Source of the DNA: Oscillospiraceae bacterium
Lineage (GTDB): Bacteria; Bacillota; Clostridia; Oscillospirales; CAG-272
Assembly (NCBI GenBank): GCA_015063655.1
Contig: SVTU01000062.1
Span: 1 to 8,409, forward strand
Length of the DNA stretch: 8,409 nt
Direction: 5' to 3'
Within the stretch, counting starts at the first letter, position 1; each line of letters begins with the position of its first letter. Made by a program: the position numbers and the translations under genes. Shown piece after piece: positions 1-6,810 of this stretch. Below the pieces are notes generated by a model. That model did not search any database. It saw only the letters and a program-made list of their open reading frames with translations, and had not been told where the DNA came from.

Positions 1-2616
1 GATACCGCCGAAGGGGGCAGAAACGTCTGAGGTCATGTCGGCATCAATGCGGATCTCATTGTCACCGTCACGAAGCGCGCAGTAGAAGCGGTAGGGGCGG
101 GTGTATCTGACCGAGGTATCACGCCACGAGCGGCGGTTGTTTCCAACCTCAACGCCGTTGACGTAAACGGTGACGTTGGTGTATAGACGCTCAAACTCCA
201 GGTAGTCAAAGTCGGATACGTCACGCACGTGGCAAACAAAGCTTTGCACAGTCGGCTCTTCGGTGCGCTTGTGGGCGGCTGCAACCAAGCGGTAATCATC
301 CTCAAAGCCGTCTTTGTTTTCTACGTATGTCAAGGTCTGCTTTGCGCTCTTGTATGCATTGGCTTTCTTGGGGAGGACCTGCATGACGCTATCCTTTGTG
401 CCGAAGGTGCGCAGATAGCGGACCCGCTCCTCGGGGAGCTGCTGCTCATAGCCGAAGTCGGCAGGATTGCCGTTGCACACGCCGATGATCTGTCCCTCGG
501 GAAGAGAAATCGTCAGTGCCTGCTCGGAGAGTGGGCAGAGGTTGCCGTTTTTGTCTACGGCGCGAAGCTCTACGATGCTGATGTCCTCGTCCGTCTCTCC
601 CTTCCACACGGTGGTGGCGGTGACGGCAGAGGGTACGTCAGGGGTGATCAGCTCGTCGGTATAGGTCAATCCGTGGCGTTCACCCACGGCTCTCAGCACG
701 CCTGCCTCAAAGGGAAGTGTAACGGTGACGGCCTCAAAGGGCTCTACGTCGTACGTACCCACGGTCTTGCCGTTGAGGGTGAGCGTGACGTGCGGACAGT
801 TGGTATAGACGGTAACGGTGGCATTCTCCCCGTCTCTGTATTGCCAATGAGGTGTGAGCTTGAGCACAGGCTCGTCCGTCCACCACGCACGGTAGTAATA
901 GAAGGGGGGCTTGGGGATACCGCACAGGTCGATCGTGCCGAAGGCGGAGGTGTGGTTGGCTGCGGAGAAGGGAATTGGCTCTCCTCGGTAGTCAAAGCCC
1001 GTCCACATAAAGCCACCCGCAAGATAGGGACGCTTTTCAAAGAATTTTACCCAGCCCTTAGGCGTGGAGCCCCAAGGCATGGTGACGTTGCCAAAGCAAT
1101 CCAGCAAGCCGCTGCCAAGATCGTTTTCGGGGCTGACACGGCTTAGCACGTAGCTGCTTTCCTCTGTGCCCATGATGGGCTGCTCGGGATGCTCACGGTG
1201 GTAGGTGTCCACCCAAGAGCCGCCCAGCTTTCCGTTATAGATGTAGTTGATGCCTCGTACATCTACGGCCGCATTTGCTCCCTCAAAGTTTGCGCCGTTG
1301 TTGCCCGCATAGGTGCAGGGGCGGGTGTCGTCCCACGCCTGCAAAAGACGCTTGGCCTTTTGCGTGAGGCGATAGCTCCAAGAGAGATTTTGCACGGAAA
1401 ACTCCTCGTTGCCGATGCACCAGCAGAAAATGGAGGGATGGTTGCGGTCACGCTCCACAAGGGCTTGAAGCTGGCGCATGGCCTCGGGGGCTGTACCGAA
1501 CATACGGGTCTCGTCCAGCACCAGCATGCCAAGCTCGTCGCAGGCGTCAAGCAGAGCGGGAGCGGGGGCATGGTGGGAGCAACGGTAGGCATTAACGCCC
1601 ATTTCCTTGAGCATATGGATCTTGTAGCGTTGCAGATTATCGGTCAGTGCCACACCCACACCGCCAAAGTCCTGATGCACGCATGCACCGCGGAGCTTGA
1701 GGGGCTTGCCGTTGAGCAAAAAGCCTCTGTCGGCATCGAAGGCAACGGAGCGGAAGCCAAAGCGTACCGAGGTCTCGTCTCCTGCCGAAACGGTCAGGGT
1801 GTATAGGTTGGGATTGTCTACGTGCCAAAGACGGGGATTGTTTACGAAGAGCGCAGCGTTCACGCTTTGCGAGGCGTAGGCGGGCAGGGAAGCGGAGGTC
1901 GTCTCAATGGCGACTGTGCGCCCATCGGGGTCAGTGACGGTCCACGTAAGCGTTTGCGTCACGTCACGCTCGGTGTCGTTGACAAGGACGGCAGAGGCAC
2001 GAGCCGTGCCGTCTACGTCAGCCTTGATCACCGTTTGGTTCCAAGCAAGGTAAAGAGGCTCTCCCACGTGAAGCCAGGCGTTACGGTAGATGCCCGAGCC
2101 CTCGTACCACCAGCCCTCGTGCTGCTCGGAATCCACACGGACGGCGATGGCATTCTCCTCACCGATATGCACGTGGTCGGTAATATCCAAAAGAAAGCCG
2201 ATATAGCCGCTAGCGTGTCTGTCCATGTACACGCCGTTGACCCAAACGACGGCGTCTCGGTAGATGCCCTCAAATTCAAGGAAGATGCGCTTGTCCTTGA
2301 AGGACTCGTCAAGGGTAAACTGCTTGCGATACCAGCCAACGCTGTATACCTTATCAAAGTTTACGATGCCTTCGGTGGTGCTGTGGTGCCAATGGGAATT
2401 GGGGTGCGAGCCGTGAATACCGTCTCCCTCGGGGTGCTTGGGCAGAGCAATAGCCCAGTCATGCGGAAGCATGACCTTGGCCCAATTGCTGTAATCGTAA
2501 AAGCGGGCGGCGGCCGCATTGGCATCGCTGTATTTCAGCAGGCCAAAGCTTGTGTAGGACTTCAGATCGGCATCCAGGATAAAACGCCAATCGTCATTGA
2601 ACTTGATTTTTTTCAT
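1..2616 (-). CDS. Glycoside hydrolase family 2 enzyme, beta-galactosidase-like (3' end beyond window)
   Basis: This frame is open for 872 codons to the left edge, so the C-terminus is missing. It encodes a retaining glycosidase of family GH2, most like beta-galactosidases; exact sugar specificity cannot be read. Domain order: N-terminal sugar-binding jelly roll (about 1-180, with LPHDW, VWVNGV around N127, and GWWYEGSGIYRN), Ig-like domain (about 185-295), TIM barrel (about 298-600), a DUF4982-like domain after WWTDEPVLKLTPHW, an Ig-like domain with IGVCNGNP, then an extra C-terminal module. The acid/base is E404 in the motif IGNEE, and the nucleophile is probably E485 in IMGTEES; GFMWTGFDYRGEP closes the barrel. 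No signal peptide is visible (MKKIKFNDDWRF), so the enzyme is probably cytoplasmic and acts on imported oligosaccharides. The ATG at 2616 is chosen because AGGAGG lies 10 bases upstream; an in-frame ATG at 2625 is only one base from that site. Confidence 0.93.
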   Translation of the reverse strand, partial: MKKIKFNDDWRFILDADLKSYTSFGLLKYSDANAAAARFYDYSNWAKVMLPHDWAIALPKHPEGDGIHGSHPNSHWHHSTTEGIVNFDKVYSVGWYRKQFTLDESFKDKRIFLEFEGIYRDAVVWVNGVYMDRHASGYIGFLLDITDHVHIGEENAIAVRVDSEQHEGWWYEGSGIYRNAWLHVGEPLYLAWNQTVIKADVDGTARASAVLVNDTERDVTQTLTWTVTDPDGRTVAIETTSASLPAYASQSVNAALFVNNPRLWHVDNPNLYTLTVSAGDETSVRFGFRSVAFDADRGFLLNGKPLKLRGACVHQDFGGVGVALTDNLQRYKIHMLKEMGVNAYRCSHHAPAPALLDACDELGMLVLDETRMFGTAPEAMRQLQALVERDRNHPSIFCWCIGNEEFSVQNLSWSYRLTQKAKRLLQAWDDTRPCTYAGNNGANFEGANAAVDVRGINYIYNGKLGGSWVDTYHREHPEQPIMGTEESSYVLSRVSPENDLGSGLLDCFGNVTMPWGSTPKGWVKFFEKRPYLAGGFMWTGFDYRGEPIPFSAANHTSAFGTIDLCGIPKPPFYYYRAWWTDEPVLKLTPHWQYRDGENATVTVYTNCPHVTLTLNGKTVGTYDVEPFEAVTVTLPFEAGVLRAVGERHGLTYTDELITPDVPSAVTATTVWKGETDEDISIVELRAVDKNGNLCPLSEQALTISLPEGQIIGVCNGNPADFGYEQQLPEERVRYLRTFGTKDSVMQVLPKKANAYKSAKQTLTYVENKDGFEDDYRLVAAAHKRTEEPTVQSFVCHVRDVSDFDYLEFERLYTNVTVYVNGVEVGNNRRSWRDTSVRYTRPYRFYCALRDGDNEIRIDADMTSDVSAPFGGI

Positions 2617-2626
2617 ATGACACATA

Positions 2627-2632
2627 CCTCCT
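2627..2632 (-). promoter_or_regulatory. Ribosome binding site of the GH2 gene
   Basis: AGGAGG on the minus strand, 10 bases before the ATG at 2616. Another in-frame ATG at 2625 sits almost against it, too close for initiation, so this site decides the start. Confidence 0.8.
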
Positions 2633-2636
2633 GACC

Positions 2637-2656
2637 AAAGGGGAAACAGCCCCTTT
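2637..2656 (-). other. Short leader hairpin in the GH2 mRNA
   Basis: A 7-bp perfect stem (AAAGGGG with CCCCTTT) closes a 6-base loop CTGTTT on the minus strand. It lies between the predicted transcription start (near 2666) and the ribosome site. It is not followed by a U-tract, so it is not a terminator. The Shine-Dalgarno sequence is outside the stem. It may stabilise the 5' end of the message; that role is inference. Confidence 0.5.
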
Positions 2657-2672
2657 TGCGTTTGTTACGTTC

Positions 2673-2700
2673 AGTATACCATATAATCGGTTTTTGTCAA
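2673..2700 (-). promoter_or_regulatory. Sigma-A-type promoter of the GH2 gene
   Basis: The minus strand reads TTGACA (2700-2695), a 16-base spacer and TATACT (2678-2673), with TGG just before the -10 box as in extended -10 promoters. The expected start near 2666 gives a leader of about 50 bases. It lies after the terminator of the upstream transporter gene, so the GH2 gene appears to be transcribed independently. Confidence 0.75.
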
Positions 2701-2737
2701 GCACTGCTAAGAAAAAAGATCATTTTAAGCAAAGAAG

Positions 2738-2765
2738 AGGGGCTGTCGCACGTGCGACAGCCCCT
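2738..2765 (-). terminator. Intrinsic terminator after the NhaC-like gene
   Basis: A perfect 28-base palindrome: AGGGGCTGTCGCAC followed directly by its reverse complement. It would fold as a GC-rich stem of about 12 bp with a 4-base loop. It starts 5 bases after the TAA of the transporter gene and, on the minus strand, runs into CTTCTTTGCTT, a modest T-rich tail. No plus-strand gene ends here, so it serves the minus strand. Confidence 0.75.
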
Positions 2766-2770
2766 GCGGC

Positions 2771-4081
2771 TTACTGTTTGCGCTCGGGGATCAAAAACAT
2801 GAAGATAAGCGAGCTGATCAAGAGCATCATGGGATAAAATAGGTGAGAGATGACGTCGAAAGCGCCAAGCTCCAGCCCCATAGCGCTGACGGCGGAGAGA
2901 GCCACCAGCATTTGTGCGCCGTAGGGTAAAAAGCCCTGGAAGATGCAGGAGAAGGTGTCGAGGATCGAGGCGGTCTTGCGCGGCGTGATCCCGTATTCCT
3001 TGGCCATATCCGAGGCGATGGGATTGGCCATCACGATGGCAACCGTGTTGTTGGCGGTGGCTATGTCCATAAGCCCCACCAAAAGCCCGATGCCGAGCTG
3101 TCCGCCCCTCTTACCTCGGAATACACGGCGAATGCCGTTGAGCAGAGCCGTAAAGCCGCCTGCCTCCCGAATGAGGGCGCACAGAGCCGCTACCAGCACG
3201 GCTACCATGGCGGTTTCAAACATACCCGAGACCCCCGCTCCCATGCTCTCAAGCAGAGAGTGGATACTAGCAGCACCCGTTGCCAACATGGTGATACAGC
3301 CCGTAACGATGCCGATAAGGAGCGTGATAAACACGTTGATGCCTACGATACCGCCGATCAGCACAAGCACGTAGGGAATGATCTGAACGAGCTGGTAGGA
3401 TTGCTGAGCCAGGGGCTGAATGTCGGCCCGAAGGGAGAGCAAAAGGATCAGCCCGAGCGTTACGATGGCGGCAGGAAGTACGATGGCAAAGTTTGTGCGA
3501 AATTTATCCTTCATGGCACAGCCCTGCCCATTGCAGGCGGCAATGGTGGTGTCGGACACGAAGGACAGGTTGTCTCCAAACATGGCACCGCCCACGACCG
3601 TGCCCACGCACAGCGGTAAGGAAAAGCCCGAGGTCATCGAGATCGCCACCGCTATGGGCGTAATGAGTGTGATGGTGCCAACCGACGTGCCCATGGCGGT
3701 GGAAACAAAGCAGCTGACGATAAACAGCACGCAAACGGCAAAGCGAGGCGGTACGATGGACAGCACGAAATAGGCCACGCTCTCGGCACTGCTGCGGCCA
3801 ACCACGCCCACAAAGATACCCGCAAGGAGAAAGATCAGAAGCATGGTGATGATGTTCTTGTCTCCCACACCCTGTCCCATAAGGGTTAGCTTTTCGTCAA
3901 AGCTTTGCCTTCTGTTCTGCAGGCAGGCCACAAGCAGAGCCACCAAAAAGATCACCACGATGGGGATCTTATAAAAGCCCATGGGGATCTTCAAAACGTA
4001 TTCAAAGGTGATCCCAAGCCCCAAATACAGTATTACGAAAATGCCAATGGGCAGCAAGGCCCATACGTTAGCTTTTTTCAT
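2771..4081 (-). CDS. NhaC-family Na+/H+ antiporter-like membrane transporter
   Basis: A 436-residue, very hydrophobic protein with roughly 11-12 predicted membrane segments, usual for NhaC-type carriers of the ion transporter superfamily. Family-like motifs are GTSVGTITLITPIA, then GAMFGDNLSFVSDTT (D170 and D177 in the membrane-associated loop), and in the second half ATANNTVAIVMANPIA and FQGFLPYGAQ. The family exchanges Na+ for H+; some relatives exchange organic substrates, so the cargo is not certain. The start is ATG at 4081 (MKKANVWALLP), with AAAGGA 9 bases upstream; a longer reading to 4186 would overlap deoR and begin before the gene's own promoter. It follows the DeoR gene by 59 bases, is co-oriented with it, and ends in a strong hairpin. 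Control by the adjacent repressor is plausible but inferred. Confidence 0.85.
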   Translation of the reverse strand: MKKANVWALLPIGIFVILYLGLGITFEYVLKIPMGFYKIPIVVIFLVALLVACLQNRRQSFDEKLTLMGQGVGDKNIITMLLIFLLAGIFVGVVGRSSAESVAYFVLSIVPPRFAVCVLFIVSCFVSTAMGTSVGTITLITPIAVAISMTSGFSLPLCVGTVVGGAMFGDNLSFVSDTTIAACNGQGCAMKDKFRTNFAIVLPAAIVTLGLILLLSLRADIQPLAQQSYQLVQIIPYVLVLIGGIVGINVFITLLIGIVTGCITMLATGAASIHSLLESMGAGVSGMFETAMVAVLVAALCALIREAGGFTALLNGIRRVFRGKRGGQLGIGLLVGLMDIATANNTVAIVMANPIASDMAKEYGITPRKTASILDTFSCIFQGFLPYGAQMLVALSAVSAMGLELGAFDVISHLFYPMMLLISSLIFMFLIPERKQ

Positions 4082-4090
4082 ATTCGTTTT

Positions 4091-4096
4091 TCCTTT
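4091..4096 (-). promoter_or_regulatory. Ribosome binding site of the NhaC-like gene
   Basis: AAAGGA on the minus strand, 9 bases before the ATG at 4081. It supports that ATG over upstream in-frame starts that would run into deoR. Confidence 0.65.
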
Positions 4097-4115
4097 CCGT
4101 ATTCTATACTCAACC

Positions 4116-4144
4116 ATTATGCCAAATGATATAGCCACTGTCAA
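4116..4144 (-). promoter_or_regulatory. Promoter of the NhaC-like gene, overlapping the deoR stop codon
   Basis: The minus strand reads TTGACA (4144-4139), a 17-base spacer and CATAAT (4121-4116), with TGG before the -10 box. The TGA stop of deoR (4143-4141) is inside the -35 hexamer. Predicted start near 4109, leaving a leader of about 28 bases. The transporter can thus be expressed apart from the repressor. Confidence 0.7.
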
Positions 4145-4860
4145 CACGTAGGGATATTGGTGTCCGACGGATCCGACAAAAAGCACCGTACCCTATCCTG
4201 CTGTGTGATAACGTACGGGTAGGTGTGGTCGAATTTTTGAGAGTCGCACAGAAAATAGGCATTGTCCGAGTGGGCAAGCATGGCAATTTTGATATCCCGT
4301 TCCTCCTTGGAGGAGTCGGTGATAAGGCCATGGGAGAGGCCTCTCGCCGAGAAAAAGAAGGCGTCGGCATGCAGTCCCTCAATAAAACGTTCGGCCTCGC
4401 TTCCCACAAGAGCGATGGAGTCGTTGAGCATTTTGCCGCCCGTGCAGTAATTGTTTACCTTCATTTGTGAGAGCACCACGTTAAGGTGCGGATTGTTGGT
4501 GATGACCGTGAGGTCGGGGATATCCTTGAGATACGGAGCCAAAAAGTAGGTAGTGGAGGAGGCGTCGATAAAGACGGTGTTACCCGCTTGTACCATGTCG
4601 GCGGCCTTGGCGCACAGGCGTTGCTTTTCGGGCACGTTGGCTTTTCCTCGCAGAGAGAGAGGCTGTTGGTCAAATACGCTGTCGTTGAGAACGGCTCCGC
4701 CAAAGCTTCGCCTAAGCAGACCTTGCTTCTCCATTTCGGTCAGATCCCGCCGCACCGTAGCAGGACTGCAATAGAGCAGAGCGCACAGCTCCTTGACGGT
4801 CAGCTCCTTGTGCTTGTCCAGCAATGCCATGATTTCATTGTGACGCTGTAATTGTAACAT
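4141..4860 (-). CDS. DeoR-family transcriptional repressor
   Basis: A 239-residue protein, slightly short of the usual 250 or so of DeoR-family sugar regulators. The N-terminal winged helix-turn-helix is clear (about 1-57): LTVKELCALLYCSPATVRRDL with RRDL at 37-40, followed by the RRSFGGAV wing at 50-57. The rest is a DeoRC sensor domain, with VFIDASSTTYFLAPYL, TVITNNPHLN, CTGGKMLNDSIALVG, AFFFSARGLSHGLITDSS and YFLCDSQKFD; this fold normally binds a phosphorylated sugar that relieves repression. The ATG at 4860 is preferred, with AGGGG 5 bases upstream; a GTG at 4866 would overlap that site. The gene is divergent from the dehydrogenase operon and upstream of the transporter, and repeated TGATTGTT boxes overlap its promoter, which suggests autoregulation. 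The inducer is unknown. Confidence 0.92.
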   Translation of the reverse strand: MLQLQRHNEIMALLDKHKELTVKELCALLYCSPATVRRDLTEMEKQGLLRRSFGGAVLNDSVFDQQPLSLRGKANVPEKQRLCAKAADMVQAGNTVFIDASSTTYFLAPYLKDIPDLTVITNNPHLNVVLSQMKVNNYCTGGKMLNDSIALVGSEAERFIEGLHADAFFFSARGLSHGLITDSSKEERDIKIAMLAHSDNAYFLCDSQKFDHTYPYVITQQDRVRCFLSDPSDTNIPTC

Positions 4861-4880
4861 AGGCACCCCTATTGATTATA

Positions 4881-4942
4881 TATGATTGTTTACTGGTATA
4901 TTATAGCGCATTTATGATTGTTTGTCAAGAGATGAACAATCA
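4881..4942. promoter_or_regulatory. Candidate DeoR operator cluster (three TGATTGTT boxes)
   Basis: An 11-base direct repeat TATGATTGTTT occurs at 4881-4891 and 4913-4923, a 32-base period or about three helical turns. An inverted copy of its core, AACAATCA, is at 4935-4942, so the second and third boxes form TGATTGTT-N12-AACAATCA. The first box lies just past the predicted deoR start site, the second covers the deoR -35 and spacer, and the third lies just upstream of the araM -35. The positions fit repression of both divergent promoters by the adjacent DeoR protein. Binding itself is inferred. Confidence 0.55.
4900..4928 (-). promoter_or_regulatory. Consensus sigma-A promoter of deoR
   Basis: The minus strand carries a perfect TTGACA (4928-4923), a 17-base spacer and a perfect TATAAT (4905-4900). 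Predicted start near 4893, leader about 30 bases. A fully consensus promoter on a repressor gene suggests that its output is limited by repression; a TGATTGTT box overlaps the -35 and spacer. Confidence 0.8.
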
Positions 4943-4943
4943 A

Positions 4944-4972
4944 TTGACAATGGATAATCATTTTGCTACAAT
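4944..4972 (+). promoter_or_regulatory. Promoter of the araM-hexuloisomerase operon
   Basis: TTGACA (4944-4949), a 17-base spacer and TACAAT (4967-4972), with TGC before the -10 box. It lies 15 bases from the -35 of the divergent deoR promoter, so one protein bound between them could affect both. Predicted start near 4979, only about 15 bases before the ATG at 4995. Confidence 0.75.
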
Positions 4973-4985
4973 AAAAGAAAAAAAC

Positions 4986-4990
4986 GGAGG
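4986..4990 (+). promoter_or_regulatory. Ribosome binding site of araM
   Basis: GGAGG, with AGCT between it and the ATG at 4995. It fixes the start: the open frame extends upstream to 4872, but those codons precede the promoter and would not be transcribed from it. Confidence 0.8.
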
Positions 4991-4994
4991 AGCT

Positions 4995-6293
4995 ATGATA
5001 AGAATTGAGGAATTGCTGAATCGGGATATCGTGTGTGAGTGCGGGCGTACGCACCGATGTGATATCGATACGCTTGCCATCGGGGCGGGCGTACTGGATC
5101 GCTTGCCGGCGGCGGTTGCCTCCTATGGCCATATTGTGCTGGTAGCCGATACCAACACCTTTGCCACCTGCGGAGAGCGTGTACGGGAGCTGCTGGGTGA
5201 GAGGGCCGAGAGCGTGATCGTTTTTGAGACGGAGACGCTGCTGGTGCCCGATGAGGCGGCGGTGGCAAGGCTTGAAGCAGGTCTTTCAAGCAATACCGAT
5301 CTTCTGCTCGGCATCGGCTCGGGTGTGCTCAACGATCTGTGCAAATACGTGTCCTTTAGCCACGGAATGGCTTGCGGTATCGTTGCTACGGCTACCTCAA
5401 TGGATGGCTATGCTTCGTCGGGGGCGGCTATGATCTTTTCGGGCATGAAGATCACCTATACCACGCATGCGCCCGCCATCATCATCGGAGATACCGACGT
5501 TCTCTGCCAAGCCCCCATGGACATGATACGGGCAGGCTATGCCGATATTATCGGTAAATACAGTGCCTTGTGTGACTGGAAGCTCAGTCATTTGGTCAAC
5601 GGGGAGTATCTGTGTCCGTTTGTTTATCGCTTGGTGATGGATCAAACGAATGAGATACGGGCCCTTGCGGGGGCGATCGCAGACAGAGAGCCCGAGGCGA
5701 TCGGCAGGCTGATGGAGACGCTGGTGCTGATCGGGGCGTGTCTGACGCTCCTTGCCACCACCCGCCCCGGCTCGGGCAGTGAGCATCATCTGTCTCACTT
5801 TTACGAGATCGTAGGCTTGATCGAAAACAAGCCCTATTTTCTGCACGGCACCGACGTGGGCTATGCCACCGTTGTGACTTGCGCTCTTCGTGAGCAGATC
5901 GCAGGCGTGGCCGAGCCATGCTTTGTCCGATCAAGTAGAGAAGAGCGGATACGCTCGTATCGGGACGTGTTCGGTGTCTATTGGCAAGAGGTGACGACTA
6001 TCCAAGATAAGGCAGGGTGGTATGATATGGATTGGGAGAGCGTATACCGACCGATCTGGCCAGAGATACATAAGGCTTTGTCGGAATGTCCGACAGCCGA
6101 GGAGGTGCGACATATGCTGCTTGAGGTAGGCTTTGATTTATCGGCATTTGAAGCCATGTACGGCAAGGAGAAGATACACAACAGCATTCTGTTTGGCAAG
6201 GACCTTAAGGATCGCTATTCGGTGCTGTGGCTGTATGCTTCTTTGGGACTTACACCGATTGACGATATGTGGAGAGTGAAACATGAGATATGA
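4995..6293 (+). CDS. araM: AraM/EgsA-type sn-glycerol-1-phosphate dehydrogenase-like enzyme
   Basis: A 432-residue protein of the iron-alcohol-dehydrogenase/dehydroquinate-synthase superfamily, AraM branch. Characterised relatives reduce dihydroxyacetone phosphate to sn-glycerol-1-phosphate with NAD(P)H. Visible features: the nucleotide-binding loop GIGSGVLND at 106-114; the substrate-side motif ATSMDGYASSGAA; and the three expected metal ligands, D184 in GYADIIGKYSALCDW, H264 in GSGSEHHLSHF and H284 in FLHGTDVG. The C-terminal KDRYSVLWLYASLG is also typical. It is somewhat longer than Bacillus AraM (about 400 residues). It is the first gene of a two-gene operon, overlapping the SIS-domain gene by 11 bases. 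No PcrB-type prenyltransferase is nearby, so the lipid role known in Bacillus is not supported here, and a different phosphorylated polyol or ketose may be the substrate. Confidence 0.9.
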   Translation: MIRIEELLNRDIVCECGRTHRCDIDTLAIGAGVLDRLPAAVASYGHIVLVADTNTFATCGERVRELLGERAESVIVFETETLLVPDEAAVARLEAGLSSNTDLLLGIGSGVLNDLCKYVSFSHGMACGIVATATSMDGYASSGAAMIFSGMKITYTTHAPAIIIGDTDVLCQAPMDMIRAGYADIIGKYSALCDWKLSHLVNGEYLCPFVYRLVMDQTNEIRALAGAIADREPEAIGRLMETLVLIGACLTLLATTRPGSGSEHHLSHFYEIVGLIENKPYFLHGTDVGYATVVTCALREQIAGVAEPCFVRSSREERIRSYRDVFGVYWQEVTTIQDKAGWYDMDWESVYRPIWPEIHKALSECPTAEEVRHMLLEVGFDLSAFEAMYGKEKIHNSILFGKDLKDRYSVLWLYASLGLTPIDDMWRVKHEI

Positions 6294-6804
6294 AGTTAAG
6301 CCGCTTCTGGCGGTGCTGGAGCGTATAGATGAGAGCGCTGTGGAGTGCGTGACGGCTTGTATCAAGACGCATCGGCGAGTATTTGTCTACGGCGGTGGCC
6401 GTTCGGGGCTGATGCTTAAGGCCTTTGCTATGCGACTTGCACAGGCGGGTTATACGGTCTATGTGGTGGGAGACGTGATAACGCCTGCCATCGGCAAAGG
6501 AGACCTTTTAATCCTTGCATCGGCAGGGGGCACGACCGCCACGACCTGCCATTATGCGCAGGTGGCCAAGACGGAGGGGGCTTCGGTGCTGGCTTTAACG
6601 GCCAAGCAGGCGTCCCTCCTTGACCGATTGGCTGACGAGCGTGTTTATATATTCGCCCCCACCAAGGACGACGTGGGGAATACGGACGGCGCACCCATGG
6701 GCACGCTGTTTGAGCAGGCTCTTTTGCTGTTTGGCGATGCCATCATAGCAAGTCTTTCTGCGGATGCCGCACAAATGCGGGTACGTCACGCTAATCTGGA
6801 ATAA
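6283..6804 (+). CDS. 6-phospho-3-hexuloisomerase-like SIS-domain protein (HxlB family)
   Basis: A 173-residue single SIS-domain protein, near the 180-185 residues of known hexuloisomerases, which interconvert 3-hexulose 6-phosphate and fructose 6-phosphate. The match runs end to end: GGGRSGLMLKAFAMRLAQAG (37 onward), YVVGDVITPAIGKGDLLIL, ALTAK, then PMGTLFEQALLLFGDAII with the expected catalytic glutamate E144, and the C-terminal HANLE signature. One difference stands out: the phosphate loop, SGSGET in HxlB, reads SAGGTT here (80-85). Its ATG lies 11 bases before the end of araM, with GGAGAG six bases upstream of the ATG, so translation is probably coupled. The usual partner, hexulose-phosphate synthase HxlA, is not in the window, so the substrate could be another 3-keto or related sugar phosphate. 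Confidence 0.87.
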   Translation: MRYEVKPLLAVLERIDESAVECVTACIKTHRRVFVYGGGRSGLMLKAFAMRLAQAGYTVYVVGDVITPAIGKGDLLILASAGGTTATTCHYAQVAKTEGASVLALTAKQASLLDRLADERVYIFAPTKDDVGNTDGAPMGTLFEQALLLFGDAIIASLSADAAQMRVRHANLE

Positions 6805-6810
6805 AAAAAA

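Noticed and set aside
229..1146. Long plus-strand open frame (305 codons) and others such as 1189-1806 and 1822-2634
   Set aside because: They lie antisense to the GH2 gene, whose minus-strand frame has clear family motifs through its full length. The plus-strand translations show no recognisable domain.
2637..2656. Leader hairpin read as a riboswitch or attenuator of the GH2 gene
   Set aside because: The leader is only about 50 bases, with no U-tract, no competing stem and no aptamer-like structure.
4111..4130. Weak palindrome CATT-N6-AATG in the transporter promoter as an operator
   Set aside because: Four-base arms are too short to distinguish from chance, and it does not match the TGATTGTT boxes.
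4082..4186. Longer N-terminus for the NhaC-like protein
   Set aside because: It would overlap the end of deoR and begin upstream of the predicted transcription start; AAAGGA supports the ATG at 4081.
4872..4994. Upstream extension of the araM reading frame by 41 codons
   Set aside because: These codons contain the operon promoter and operator boxes, and the strong GGAGG site points to the ATG at 4995.
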